NCBI RefSeq assembly: GCF_006439055.1
Contig: NZ_RCZC01000002.1
Location: forward strand, 765,351 to 829,350
DNA: 64,000 bases
Direction of reading: 5' to 3'
From: Sphingomonas glacialis
GTDB taxonomy: Bacteria; Pseudomonadota; Alphaproteobacteria; Sphingomonadales; Sphingomonadaceae
A program made the position numbers and the translations under genes. Of the stretch, positions 6,871 through 15,356 are shown piece by piece; the first letter of the stretch is position 1; each line of letters begins with the position of its first letter. The notes beneath the pieces were generated by a model that saw only the letters and a list, made by a program, of their open reading frames with translations, did not search any database and was not told the origin of the DNA.

Positions 6871-9195
6871 ATGAGTCTCCCCGTTCCCCAAGACGCGCTT
6901 GCGCCCGCCGATCCGCCCTATCTGCGCGGCCTCAACGAACCGCAGCGCGACGCAGTGCTCACCACCGAGGGCCCCGTGCTGGTCCTCGCGGGCGCGGGTA
7001 CCGGCAAGACCGCCGCGCTCACCGCCCGCCTCGCGCACCTTTTGAACACGCGGAAGGCCTGGCCGAGCGAGATCCTCAGCGTCACCTTCACCAACAAAGC
7101 GGCGCGCGAGATGCGGCACCGCGTCGGGATGCTCGTCGGCGACGTGGTCGAGGGGATGCCGTGGCTCGGCACCTTCCACGCGATCGGCGCGAAGATGCTG
7201 CGCCGCCATGCCGAATTGGTCGGGCTGCAGAGCAATTTCACGATCCTCGACACCGACGACCAGCTGCGCTTGCTGAAGCAGCTGATCCAGGCCGCCGATC
7301 TCGACGAGAAACGCTGGCCGGCGCGCTCGCTCGCCGGGCTGATCGACGGCTGGAAGAACAAGGGCCTCGTCCCTGCGCAGATCGATGCCGGCGAGAGCGA
7401 GCTCTACGCCAACGGTCGGGGGCAGGAACTCTACGCCGCCTATCAGGCGCGGCTGGTCGCGCTCAACGCCTGCGATTTCGGCGATCTGCTGCTGCACATG
7501 CTCGTCATCCTGCAGCGCGACCGTCATGTGCTCGCCGATTACCAGCGCCGCTTCAAATACATCATGGTCGACGAGTATCAGGACACCAACAGCGTCCAAT
7601 ATCTCTGGCTCCGCCTGTTGGCCCAGGAGCGCAAGAACATCGCCTGCGTCGGCGACGACGACCAGTCGATCTATTCGTGGCGCGGCGCGCAGGTCGAGAA
7701 CATCCTGAAATTCGAGAAGGATTTCCCGGGCGCGAAGATCATCCGGCTCGAGCAGAATTACCGCAGCACGCCGCACATCCTCGGCGCCGCCTCGGGCGTC
7801 ATCGCCAACAATAGCGGCCGCCTCGGCAAGCAGCTCTGGACCGAGCTCGACGCGGGCGAGAAGGTCAAGGTGCTCGGCGTGTGGGACGGCCCCGAGGAAG
7901 CCCGCCGTGTCGGCGAGGAAATCGACAGCTGCCAGCGCACCGGCAAATCGCTCGACGAGATCGCGATCCTCGTGCGCGCACAGCACCAGACGCGCGAGTT
8001 CGAGGACCGCTTCATCGCGACCGGCATCAACTACCGCATCGTCGGGGGTTTCCGCTTCTACGAACGCGCCGAGATCCGCGATGCGCTCGCGTACCTGCGC
8101 GTCGTCGCACAGCCCGCGGACGATCTCGCCTTCGACCGCATCGTCAACGTGCCGAAACGGGGCCTCGGCGACAAGGCGGTCGCCAAGATCCACCAGCTGG
8201 CGCGCGCACAAAACGCCCCGCTCGTCACCGCCGCCGCGCGACTGCTCGACACTGACGAGCTGAGCGGCGCAGCGCGCAAATCGCTCGGCAATCTCGTGAT
8301 CGACATGGCGCGGTGGCGCGCGCAGGTGACCGAGCTGCCGCATGGCGAGCTCGCGCGCATCATCCTCGACGAGAGCGGCTATACCGCCGCGCTCCAGGCC
8401 GAGAAATCGGTAGAGGCGGCCGGCCGCCTTGAGAACCTCACCGAACTCGTCCGCGCGATGGAGGAATATGAGACGCTCGGCGCCTTCCTCGAGCATGTCA
8501 GCCTCGTGATGGATAATGAGGCCGCCGCCGAGGAGCCCAAGGTCACGATCATGACGATCCATGCCGCCAAGGGCCTGGAATACGATACGGTCTTCCTGGT
8601 CGGCTGGGAGGAAGGGCTGTTCCCCTCGCAGCGCTCGCTCGACGAGGGCGGCACCAAGAGCCTCGAGGAGGAACGCCGCCTCGCCTATGTCGCGATCACC
8701 CGCGCACGGCGCCGCGCGATCATCCTCCACGCCGCCAACCGCCGCATCTACGGCCAGTGGACGAGCAGCATCCCGAGCCGCTTCGTCGGCGAGCTCCCGC
8801 CCGAGCATATCGAGGCCGAATCGAGCATGGCGGGCGGCGAGAGCCTGTGGCGCGCCAATTGGTCCGAACGCGCCGATCCCTTCGCCGATGTCGCCCGCGG
8901 CACGGGTCGCGGCCCCGGCTGGCAGCGCGCGGCGGGCGTCGATACCGCGAAGCCCGGCGGCGGCTACACCAGCCGCACCTTCACCCGCGAGCCATCGCGC
9001 GTCCAGGAGTCCCGTGCCTCGGCGGTGAGCCTCGGCAACAAGGGCCGAGCGGACGTTTCGGTCGGGATGCGCGTGTTCCACCAGAAGTTCGGCTATGGCG
9101 CGATCGCCGAGATCGAGGGCAACAAGCTCGAGATCGACTTCGAGAGCGCTGGACGCAAGCGCGTGATGGATACTTTCGTGACGGTGGAGGCTTAG
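6871..9195 (+). CDS. uvrD: ATP-dependent DNA helicase UvrD/PcrA (SF1A)
   Basis: 774 residues starting MSLPVPQDALAP at 6871. All SF1A motifs are readable: Q-motif LNEPQRDAV, Walker A GAGTGKT (41-47), motif Ia FTNKAAREM, motif II VDEYQDTN, motif III GDDDQSIYSWRGA, motif IV LEQNYRST, motif V TIHAAKGLEYD and motif VI VAITRARR. The C-terminal 45 residues (VGMRVFHQKFGYGAIAEIEGNKLEIDF) form the Tudor-like fold used by PcrA/UvrD for RNA polymerase contact. It unwinds DNA 3' to 5' in nucleotide excision and mismatch repair and in transcription-replication conflict resolution. A 12-codon extension upstream of 6871 lacks conservation and was rejected. Confidence 0.93.
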   Translation: MSLPVPQDALAPADPPYLRGLNEPQRDAVLTTEGPVLVLAGAGTGKTAALTARLAHLLNTRKAWPSEILSVTFTNKAAREMRHRVGMLVGDVVEGMPWLGTFHAIGAKMLRRHAELVGLQSNFTILDTDDQLRLLKQLIQAADLDEKRWPARSLAGLIDGWKNKGLVPAQIDAGESELYANGRGQELYAAYQARLVALNACDFGDLLLHMLVILQRDRHVLADYQRRFKYIMVDEYQDTNSVQYLWLRLLAQERKNIACVGDDDQSIYSWRGAQVENILKFEKDFPGAKIIRLEQNYRSTPHILGAASGVIANNSGRLGKQLWTELDAGEKVKVLGVWDGPEEARRVGEEIDSCQRTGKSLDEIAILVRAQHQTREFEDRFIATGINYRIVGGFRFYERAEIRDALAYLRVVAQPADDLAFDRIVNVPKRGLGDKAVAKIHQLARAQNAPLVTAAARLLDTDELSGAARKSLGNLVIDMARWRAQVTELPHGELARIILDESGYTAALQAEKSVEAAGRLENLTELVRAMEEYETLGAFLEHVSLVMDNEAAAEEPKVTIMTIHAAKGLEYDTVFLVGWEEGLFPSQRSLDEGGTKSLEEERRLAYVAITRARRRAIILHAANRRIYGQWTSSIPSRFVGELPPEHIEAESSMAGGESLWRANWSERADPFADVARGTGRGPGWQRAAGVDTAKPGGGYTSRTFTREPSRVQESRASAVSLGNKGRADVSVGMRVFHQKFGYGAIAEIEGNKLEIDFESAGRKRVMDTFVTVEA

Positions 9196-9373
9196 GCGGG
9201 AACCCCAGCGTCAATGCCGAACGGTCGACGCAAACCTAGCCGCCGGGGCCTCCGGATTGGGCGCGAGACGCTCGAATAGAGCGAAGCAGTCAGCGCCCTA
9301 CTTCCAGCCGTTCCATCGCATTGGCCCGAGCCCGCCGCTTCACACGGACCGGGCAAGCACCGCGCAACAGCGC

Positions 9374-10267
9374 CTAGCGCGCCACCGCCCGCACCGGCAC
9401 CATCACGTTACACAGATCCGTCGCGCCCGCCGGCACCGTGAAGAACGGCCCGCCACGATTGGCCCGCGCCTCGAGCGTCGCGGCAAAGACCGGCGCGTTA
9501 GGGCGCAGATATTCAAACGCCGGCCGCTCCGCTGCCGGCAAATCCGCCACGATCGCGATCCGCTTGATCGGCACGCGCTGCTTGGGATCCTCGTAAAGGC
9601 CAAGCCCCCCGCCCGTCCCGCGCGGCAAGGCCGACAGCGCGCCCATCCCGTCGATCACGCGCCCGACCAGCGCGATATTGCGGTCGAGATGGCGCGGTGC
9701 ATGGCCGATCACGGTATAGAGATCGCCCCCCGTCCCGGTATCGGGCGCCAAATCGCGCGCCACGCCGACCATGCCATAGCAATGCGGCAGCCATTGCCGC
9801 GTGCCATCGCCCGCCACCGCCCAGCCGTTCGGCGTGAAGCCGGTCCGGCTGGCATAGGCATCGCGGTACGGATTGGCGACGGCCACGCCATGCGCGTCCC
9901 ACGCCCATTCATATTCGGCCGGCGGTCGCCGATCGATCCCGGCGGCGGGCGCCTTCTTCTCGGTCGCATCGCCCCATTGCGTGACGTAATTGTCCTGCAC
10001 GCGGTAGACGGTCGCGTCGTTCCACCAGCCGCTGCGCGCGATCGTGCGGATATTGGCGACATGCGCCGGCGCGAAGGCGGACGCGAGCCAGATCACGCTG
10101 CGATGCCCGTCGGCAAAGTCGATCAGCAGCAGATCCTGCGCGTCGATCAGCCCCCAGGCCGACGCCGGCGCGGCAGCCGCCAATTGCGCCGCGGTCGGCT
10201 TTGGGGCGGGCGCAGGCGCGGCCTGTGCGGCGGCGAGCAGGGCGAAGAACGGGAGGAGCATCGGCAT
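9374..10267 (-). CDS. Secreted cyclophilin-type peptidyl-prolyl cis-trans isomerase
   Basis: 297 residues from the ATG at 10267; a second ATG two codons later is equally possible. The N terminus MPMLLPFFALLAAAQAAPA is a signal peptide followed by an Ala/Pro linker, so the enzyme should be periplasmic. The body contains YRVQDNYVTQWGD, FTPNGWAVAGDG, HCYGMVGVARD, YTVIGHAPRHLDRNIALVGRVIDGM and PIKRIAIVADLP, the layout of the large bacterial cyclophilins with a long insertion after the first strands. Expected role is proline isomerisation in folding exported proteins. The open frame extends upstream across the tRNA-Ser gene region, but that extension is not signal-peptide-like. It converges on uvrD with 178 bases between stops. 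Confidence 0.82.
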   Translation of the reverse strand: MPMLLPFFALLAAAQAAPAPAPKPTAAQLAAAAPASAWGLIDAQDLLLIDFADGHRSVIWLASAFAPAHVANIRTIARSGWWNDATVYRVQDNYVTQWGDATEKKAPAAGIDRRPPAEYEWAWDAHGVAVANPYRDAYASRTGFTPNGWAVAGDGTRQWLPHCYGMVGVARDLAPDTGTGGDLYTVIGHAPRHLDRNIALVGRVIDGMGALSALPRGTGGGLGLYEDPKQRVPIKRIAIVADLPAAERPAFEYLRPNAPVFAATLEARANRGGPFFTVPAGATDLCNVMVPVRAVAR

Positions 10268-10378
10268 CGTGCGAGACTGCCCGCTCGCGCCGGGATCGGC
10301 AATCCCCTCGCCGACGCAGCAGAGTGCTTGCGCAGCGGACGACGACGCTCTAGGGCGACCCTCCTGTCCAGGACATGC

Positions 10379-10469
10379 GGAGCGGTGGCCGAGTGGTCGA
10401 AGGCGCTCGCCTGGAAAGTGAGTATACGTCAAAAGCGTATCGAGGGTTCGAATCCCTCCCGCTCCGCCA
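10379..10469 (+). tRNA. tRNA-Ser (anticodon GGA)
   Basis: Acceptor arm GGAGCGG pairs with CCGCTCC, followed by discriminator G and an encoded CCA. The D arm contains GGCCGAGTGG, the anticodon stem CTCGC/GTGAG encloses the loop CTGGAAA with anticodon GGA, a long variable arm (TATACG with a CAAAAG loop) marks a class II tRNA, and the T arm GAGGGTTCGAATCCCTC is canonical. Total 91 bases. It reads UCC and UCU serine codons. No integrase or duplicated 3' end was found nearby. Confidence 0.97.
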
Positions 10470-10499
10470 CTACCATCACCCCCGCGCGCCCATCACGCC

Positions 10500-11021
10500 T
10501 CACCCCCGCCGGTGCCGCCACAGCGCATGCACGCCCGCCACCATGTCGTACGGAATCGCTGCCAGCTCGCGCGCCCACATCTTCGCCTGGAGCGGCTTTG
10601 GACCGCGCGCGACCATGCGCACCGGGCGGCTGGCAAAGCCCATCACGCCGAACAGCATACGCACGCGCGGCTGGTGATAGGCATCGGTGCAGGTCCGGAT
10701 CGCGGCATAACCGTGACGACGCGCATAGCTCGCTGCCGCCCGGACCGTCTGGAGCGTATCCGCGCTGACCTCGTCGAGGATGAGCCGATCGGGCGAAACC
10801 GCGTGCTGCAACAACTGCGCCATCACCGCCGCCTCGGAGGGTGGATGGGTCCCCACCCCGCCCGACAGGAACAGATCGACGCGCGGATCGGCCTGGGCGT
10901 CCGCGGCGGCATATCCGACGCGGCGTGCCAGCGCCGGGCTCGCGCTCCCGTCAGGCCGTACCGCCGCGCCGAACACGACGAGCAGGGTGCGACGGTTCGT
11001 CACAGCTTTATCGGGGGTCAT
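10500..11021 (-). CDS. YdcF/DUF218 family protein
   Basis: 173 residues starting MTPDKAV at 11021, with GGAGG four bases upstream. The body carries the DUF218 signature: an N-terminal strand LLVVFGAAV, then the substrate loop FLSGGVGTHPPSEAAVM, the LDEVSADTLQTVRAAASYARR segment and a conserved HQPRVRMLF helix. YdcF binds S-adenosylmethionine and SanA/ElyC relatives act in envelope integrity, but no activity can be assigned here. No transmembrane segment is evident, so it is the soluble YdcF type. Its ATG overlaps the photolyase stop by four bases (ATGA), so it is translated as the last gene of that leftward run. Confidence 0.8.
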   Translation of the reverse strand: MTPDKAVTNRRTLLVVFGAAVRPDGSASPALARRVGYAAADAQADPRVDLFLSGGVGTHPPSEAAVMAQLLQHAVSPDRLILDEVSADTLQTVRAAASYARRHGYAAIRTCTDAYHQPRVRMLFGVMGFASRPVRMVARGPKPLQAKMWARELAAIPYDMVAGVHALWRHRRG

Positions 11022-12589
11022 CGATCCTCCGCTCCTGCTCCGCGCGCCCATCCGTCCGCCGCGGGCTCGAGCGTCGCGAGGAACATCCGCGCACTCGCGC
11101 GATAGGCATCGCGCACTTCGGGCTGCATCCGGTTCCACGTCGCATACATGTTGGCCATGCGGCGATTGCGACCGAAACGCGCTTCGTGCCGCGCCAGGAA
11201 ATCCCAGTAGAGCGCATTGAACGGGCATGCGTCGGGGCCGACCTTCTTCTTCACGTCGTAGCGGCACTTCGCGCAATGGTCGGACATGCGGTCGATATAG
11301 GCCCCGCCCCCGGCATAGGGCTTGGTCGCAAGCCGCCCGCCGTCAGCGTGCTGGCTCATGCCGATGACGTTGGGCAGTTCGACCCATTCATAGGCATCGG
11401 CATAGACGACGAGGAACCAGTCGGCGACTTCCTGCGGGCGCACCCCGGCGAGCATCGCGAAATTGCCCAGCACCATCAGCCGCTGGATATGGTGGGCGTA
11501 CGCGTTGTCGCGCGTGTTGCGGACCGCCTCGGCCAGGCACAGCATCGGCGTGTCGCCACTCCAGTAGAATTCGGGCAGCGGCCGCGTCGCGTCGAGCGCG
11601 TTGGCGCTGGCGACATCGGGCATCTCGAGCCAATAATAGCCGCGGACATATTCGCGCCAGCCGATCACCTGACGGATGAAGCCTTCCGCGGCGTTGAGCG
11701 GCACGGTGCCGGCGGCATAGGCGTCGGCGGCGGCCTGGGCGACCTCGAGCGGGGTCAGCAGGCCGAGATTGAGCGCGGGGCTTAGCCAGCTATGATAGAG
11801 CCAGTCCTGCCCCGTCACCATCGCGTCCTGATAGGTGCCGAAATCGGGCAAGGCCGTCGCGACGAAATGCGCGAGCGCGCTTCGCGCCTGCGCGGCGGTG
11901 ACCGGCAAGGCGAACTTCTCCAGCCGCCCGAAATGGCCGGCGAAGCGCTCGACGACCAGCGCCATCACCGCCTCGGTCGTCGCGTCGGGCGCGAAATGCA
12001 GCGGCTCGGGATAGTTGAGTCCGCGCTTGGGCGGCGCGCGATTGTCCTTGTCGAAATTCCACTGGCCGCCCTCGGGCTTGCCGTCGGCGGTCATCAACAG
12101 CCCGGTCTTGCGGCGCATCTCGCGATAGAAATATTCCATCACGAGCTCGCTGCGCGCCTGCGCCCAGGTCTGGAACTCGAGGATCCCGCAGACGAAGCGG
12201 TCGTCGATCAGCATTTCGACCGGGAGACCGAAACGCTCGGCCCAGCCATCGATCATCCGACGGACGCGCCACTCGCCCGGCTCGACGATCCGGATCGCCC
12301 GCGGGCGATGCCGCTCGATCGCACGCGCGACCTCTCCGGAGAAGCTGCCGGTGTTGGCGGGATCGTCGAGCGCGACGTACTCCACGCTCCAGCCCGCGGC
12401 GCACAATTCGTCGGCGAAGTGGCGCATCGCCGAGAAGATCAGCGCGATCTTGCGTTTGTGGTGCCGGACGTAGGTCGTCTCGTCGGCGACCTCCATCAGC
12501 AGAATGACGGCGTCGCCTTTCGCGACGCCCTGGAGCGATGCGAGGTCGTGCGAAAGCTGGTCGCCGAGGATCGGAATGAGGATGGTCAT
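11018..12589 (-). CDS. Fe-S bacterial cryptochrome/photolyase (FeS-BCP, (6-4) photolyase PhrB type)
   Basis: 523 residues. The N-terminal antenna-like domain starts ILIPILGDQLSHDL, typical of the DUF523-annotated photolyase-related class. The FAD domain contains GWREYVRGYYW and the catalytic-type His pair in YAHHIQRL (His366-His367). Four cysteines, C351, C439, C442 and C455, match by one-residue offset the four that hold the [4Fe-4S] cluster in Agrobacterium PhrB, a (6-4) photolyase that also carries a lumazine antenna. It should repair UV (6-4) photoproducts in the cytoplasm. It follows the phosphate transporter by 40 bases and is coupled to the YdcF gene by ATGA. Confidence 0.9.
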   Translation of the reverse strand: MTILIPILGDQLSHDLASLQGVAKGDAVILLMEVADETTYVRHHKRKIALIFSAMRHFADELCAAGWSVEYVALDDPANTGSFSGEVARAIERHRPRAIRIVEPGEWRVRRMIDGWAERFGLPVEMLIDDRFVCGILEFQTWAQARSELVMEYFYREMRRKTGLLMTADGKPEGGQWNFDKDNRAPPKRGLNYPEPLHFAPDATTEAVMALVVERFAGHFGRLEKFALPVTAAQARSALAHFVATALPDFGTYQDAMVTGQDWLYHSWLSPALNLGLLTPLEVAQAAADAYAAGTVPLNAAEGFIRQVIGWREYVRGYYWLEMPDVASANALDATRPLPEFYWSGDTPMLCLAEAVRNTRDNAYAHHIQRLMVLGNFAMLAGVRPQEVADWFLVVYADAYEWVELPNVIGMSQHADGGRLATKPYAGGGAYIDRMSDHCAKCRYDVKKKVGPDACPFNALYWDFLARHEARFGRNRRMANMYATWNRMQPEVRDAYRASARMFLATLEPAADGWARGAGAEDR

Positions 12590-12629
12590 CGCGCTCCAAC
12601 GCCCGGCGTCGCGCCGGGATGCACCGCGG

Positions 12630-13643
12630 CTAGAACAGCGTCGTCAGCAGGTAGAACGCTGCCCCGACCAGCGCCGAGGCCGGGATCGTGATGATCCATG
12701 CGACCAGCACGTTCTGCGCCACGCCCCAGCGCACCGCCGACGCACGCCGCGCGACGCCCGCGCCGATGATGCAGCCCGTGATCGTGTGCGTCGTCGATAC
12801 CGGAATACCGAGCAGCGACGCCGCGAACACCATCACCGACCCGCCGAGCGAGGCGCTGAACCCCTGATGCTGCGACAGCTTGGTGATGCGCGATCCCATC
12901 GTCTCGATGATCTTCCACCCGCCGGTCAGCGTGCCGAGCCCCATCGCGATGTAGCAGCTGATCGCCACCCAATGCGGCACTTCGAATTCGCCGTGCAGAT
13001 AGCCGGTCGAAAAGAGCAGAACGGTGATGATCCCCATCGTCTTCTGCGCATCGTTGAGCCCGTGGCTAAGCGAATAGGTGCCCGACGAGATCAAATGCAG
13101 CGCGCGGAACGATCGCTCCGCGGTGCGATGCGTCGCGCGACGGAACAGCCAGCTCGAGACCAGCATGATCAGCATCGACAGGATCATGCCGAGCACCGGC
13201 GACAGCACGATCGCGATCAGCGTCTTGTTGAGGCCGCTCCACTGCACGCCGGTAATGCCCGCATGCGCGACCCCCGATCCGATCATGCCGCCGACCAGCG
13301 CGTGGCTCGACGAGGAGGGAATGCCCTTGAGCCAGGTCACGACGTTCCAGAACATCGCGCCGACCAATGCGCCAAACACCACCGCCGGCGTCACCAGTTC
13401 CTGCGCGATCAGCCCCTTCCCGATCGTCGATGCAACCGCGTGCAGGCTCGGAAAGGTGATCGTCAGGAAATAGGCAGCGAAGTTGAAGAAGCCGGCGAAC
13501 AGCACGGCATGGACGGGCTTGAGCAACCGCGTCGAGACGACCGTCGCGATCGAATTCGCCGCATCGTGCAACCCGTTGAGGAAATCGAACGCGAGCGCGA
13601 CGGCGATCAGGCCGATCAGCAAGGGCAAGGCTAAGGTGTACAT
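12630..13643 (-). CDS. pit: Low-affinity inorganic phosphate transporter, PiT family (short form)
   Basis: 337 residues from the ATG at 13643, eight bases after the stop of the NUDIX-DUF47 gene. The frame is open far upstream, but that part overlaps the other gene and lacks motifs. PiT signatures: ALAFDFLNGLHDAANSIATVVSTRLL near the N terminus, GIPSSSSHALVGGMIGSG, SLSHGLNDAQKTMGI and LGIPVSTTHTITGCIIGAG. It is the compact form without the long central loop. A Pit transporter paired with a DUF47/PhoU-like gene is a common bacterial arrangement in which the PhoU-like protein gates uptake. Here it very probably shares an mRNA with that regulator. Confidence 0.9.
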   Translation of the reverse strand: MYTLALPLLIGLIAVALAFDFLNGLHDAANSIATVVSTRLLKPVHAVLFAGFFNFAAYFLTITFPSLHAVASTIGKGLIAQELVTPAVVFGALVGAMFWNVVTWLKGIPSSSSHALVGGMIGSGVAHAGITGVQWSGLNKTLIAIVLSPVLGMILSMLIMLVSSWLFRRATHRTAERSFRALHLISSGTYSLSHGLNDAQKTMGIITVLLFSTGYLHGEFEVPHWVAISCYIAMGLGTLTGGWKIIETMGSRITKLSQHQGFSASLGGSVMVFAASLLGIPVSTTHTITGCIIGAGVARRASAVRWGVAQNVLVAWIITIPASALVGAAFYLLTTLF

Positions 13644-13651
13644 CGCTCTGG

Positions 13652-14848
13652 TCAGGCGTGATCGATGACGATGCCATCGATTTCGTTCGCGACATCCTCG
13701 AACGCGTCGATGATCCGTTCGAGATGCTTGTACACCTCGCGCTGGACGATGAAGCCGAGCGTATCGCTCGCGCCGAGCTCCTTGAAGGCACGCTTGACGC
13801 CGTTGGTGTGGATCTCGTCGGCCTGGCTCTCCATGCGGACCATCCGTTCGGTCAGCTCGTGCAGCCGCGCGCCGTTGCGTCCGACATCGCGCAGCAGCGG
13901 CATCGCCTCGGCGGTGAGCCGCGCGGCATCGACGATGATCGCGGCCATGTCCTGCATTTCCGGGGTGAAGCTGCGCACTTCGTACAGGTCGATCGCCTGG
14001 ACCGCGGCCTGCATCTCGTCGATCGAATCGTCCATCGCGCCGATCAGGCTGGTGATCGCACCGCGATCGAACGGCGTCAGGAACGTGCGGCGCACCGTCA
14101 GCAGCATTTCGCGGTTGATGTCGTCGGCATCGTGCTCGCGCTCGATCACCTCGCGGATATGGTCTGCAGCGGCGCCGGGGCCGGTCTGCAGCAACCGCGC
14201 GACCGCGTCGGCGGCGGCGCCGATCGCGACGGCATGCGCTTCGAACAGTTCGAAGAAGTTGCCGGTGCGGGGCAGGAGGCGCTGGAACCAAGCGAACATC
14301 GGGCTGACTTTCGTAGTTTTGGCGACGGCCGCCAGCACACCCTTGCGCTGTGCGGCGGTTTTGAATTCGGCGGGGCCGAACGATCGGATGAGATCGCGCA
14401 GGTCGCTCTCATCGACGGCCTTTGCCGCATCGGGGAGCGAGAACCAGCGGCGCTCGCGCTGCGACTGTTCCTTCCACGCGCTCAGTTCGTGGGTCACCGC
14501 CAGCGGGAAGACGTCGACATCGAACATCAGCGACGCGCCGTTGCCCTTGCGCTTGCGATAGCGATACGATCCGAGCGGCGTCGGGCAGACGAGCCCGCTG
14601 ACGCCGGCCTCTTCCTCGGCCTCGACCGCGGCCGCGGTGTGGGAGGCCATGCCCGCCATCGGATTGCCCTTGGGAATGACCCATCGCTTGCTCTCCCGCG
14701 ACGTGACCAAAAGCACGCGGACGGGTGCATCGATTCTGGTCCCCTCGGTGCGATAGGGCAGTGCTGCGATCTGGCGGATGATATGGCTCCCTGTATCGCC
14801 CTCCCGTATCGGAGCGGCACCGCGCCGCCAATACCCCTGTTCGGGCAT
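13652..14848 (-). CDS. Fusion protein: NUDIX hydrolase domain joined to DUF47 (PhoU-like) domain
   Basis: 398 residues in one open frame. The start ATG at 14848 has GAGG five bases upstream. Residues ~20-165 are a NUDIX fold of the diphosphoinositol-polyphosphate type (VRVLLVTSRESKRWVIPKGNP). The box keeps Gly61, Glu76, Glu79, Glu80 and Gly82 but has Met67 for the first Glu and Val75 for Arg. Residues ~184-398 are a full-length DUF47/PhoU-like helical domain, with FELFEAHA and the metal-site-like EREHDADDINREM. An internal ATG (14299, MFAWFQRLLP) is where free DUF47 proteins start, yet no ribosome binding site precedes it, favouring a true fusion. The downstream pit gene suggests control of phosphate uptake; the NUDIX substrate (polyphosphate or a phosphate-signalling nucleotide) is inference. 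Confidence 0.8.
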   Translation of the reverse strand: MPEQGYWRRGAAPIREGDTGSHIIRQIAALPYRTEGTRIDAPVRVLLVTSRESKRWVIPKGNPMAGMASHTAAAVEAEEEAGVSGLVCPTPLGSYRYRKRKGNGASLMFDVDVFPLAVTHELSAWKEQSQRERRWFSLPDAAKAVDESDLRDLIRSFGPAEFKTAAQRKGVLAAVAKTTKVSPMFAWFQRLLPRTGNFFELFEAHAVAIGAAADAVARLLQTGPGAAADHIREVIEREHDADDINREMLLTVRRTFLTPFDRGAITSLIGAMDDSIDEMQAAVQAIDLYEVRSFTPEMQDMAAIIVDAARLTAEAMPLLRDVGRNGARLHELTERMVRMESQADEIHTNGVKRAFKELGASDTLGFIVQREVYKHLERIIDAFEDVANEIDGIVIDHA

Positions 14849-14975
14849 GGTGCCTCGACCACTGCTGCACCGGTATGCGATCGGAGGCTTGCGTCGCGCG
14901 CCCGGTCCGGCGATGTCAGGGCAAGCCGTTGGTCGGAAGCGGTGCAGGATCAGAGCAGCGAACGATGCGAATCTT

Positions 14976-15206
14976 ATGACGGCGCGTCCCCTATCGCCTT
15001 CTGAACCTGCCATATTGTTTCGGTCTCGCGCGGAATGGCCCGACGAGATCGAGCGCTCCGTGCGCGAACAAATCGGCGACGGGCCGTTGGCCAAGATGGT
15101 GCGCATCGCGATGACCGATCCCGACGACGAGCTGTGGCGCTATTCGATCAGCGTTGCGGGGCATGTGATTGCCGGCAAAGCGATCGGTGCGCTGGCCGTA
15201 AAATAA
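14976..15206 (+). CDS. Small conserved-looking hypothetical protein
   Basis: 76 residues from the ATG at 14976. It is acidic to neutral and contains a plausible folded core (EWPDEIERSVREQIGDGPLAKMVRIAMTDPDDELWRYSISVAG) with no signal peptide or membrane segment. I do not recognise the family. It is divergent from the NUDIX-DUF47 gene with 127 bases between starts, and codon use (G/C third positions) fits a real gene. The open frame continues upstream to 14778 but would overlap the NUDIX coding region, so the later start is preferred. Confidence 0.55.
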   Translation: MTARPLSPSEPAILFRSRAEWPDEIERSVREQIGDGPLAKMVRIAMTDPDDELWRYSISVAGHVIAGKAIGALAVK

Positions 15207-15356
15207 CCTGCGTAGGTCGGTGTCGGCTAGTCACGTGCGCTAGCGCCGTGTTTGCAGATTGACGCAGTGCAGCATCGCACCTACCAGCGCGCGCTCCAAC
15301 CCCCGCTAAGCCCGATCAGGCGCAGCTTTGCTCAGCGCCGGAGGCGCCGCGTGCCC

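Noticed and set aside
10268..10432. Upstream extension of the cyclophilin over the tRNA-Ser gene
   Set aside because: It overlaps a complete tRNA, while a signal peptide begins at the chosen Met.
10379..10469. Integration site at tRNA-Ser
   Set aside because: No integrase, no duplicated 3' tRNA end and no composition shift around it.
13652..14299. DUF47 as an independently started gene from the internal ATG at 14299
   Set aside because: No ribosome binding site precedes it and the frame is continuous with the NUDIX domain; kept as a caveat only.
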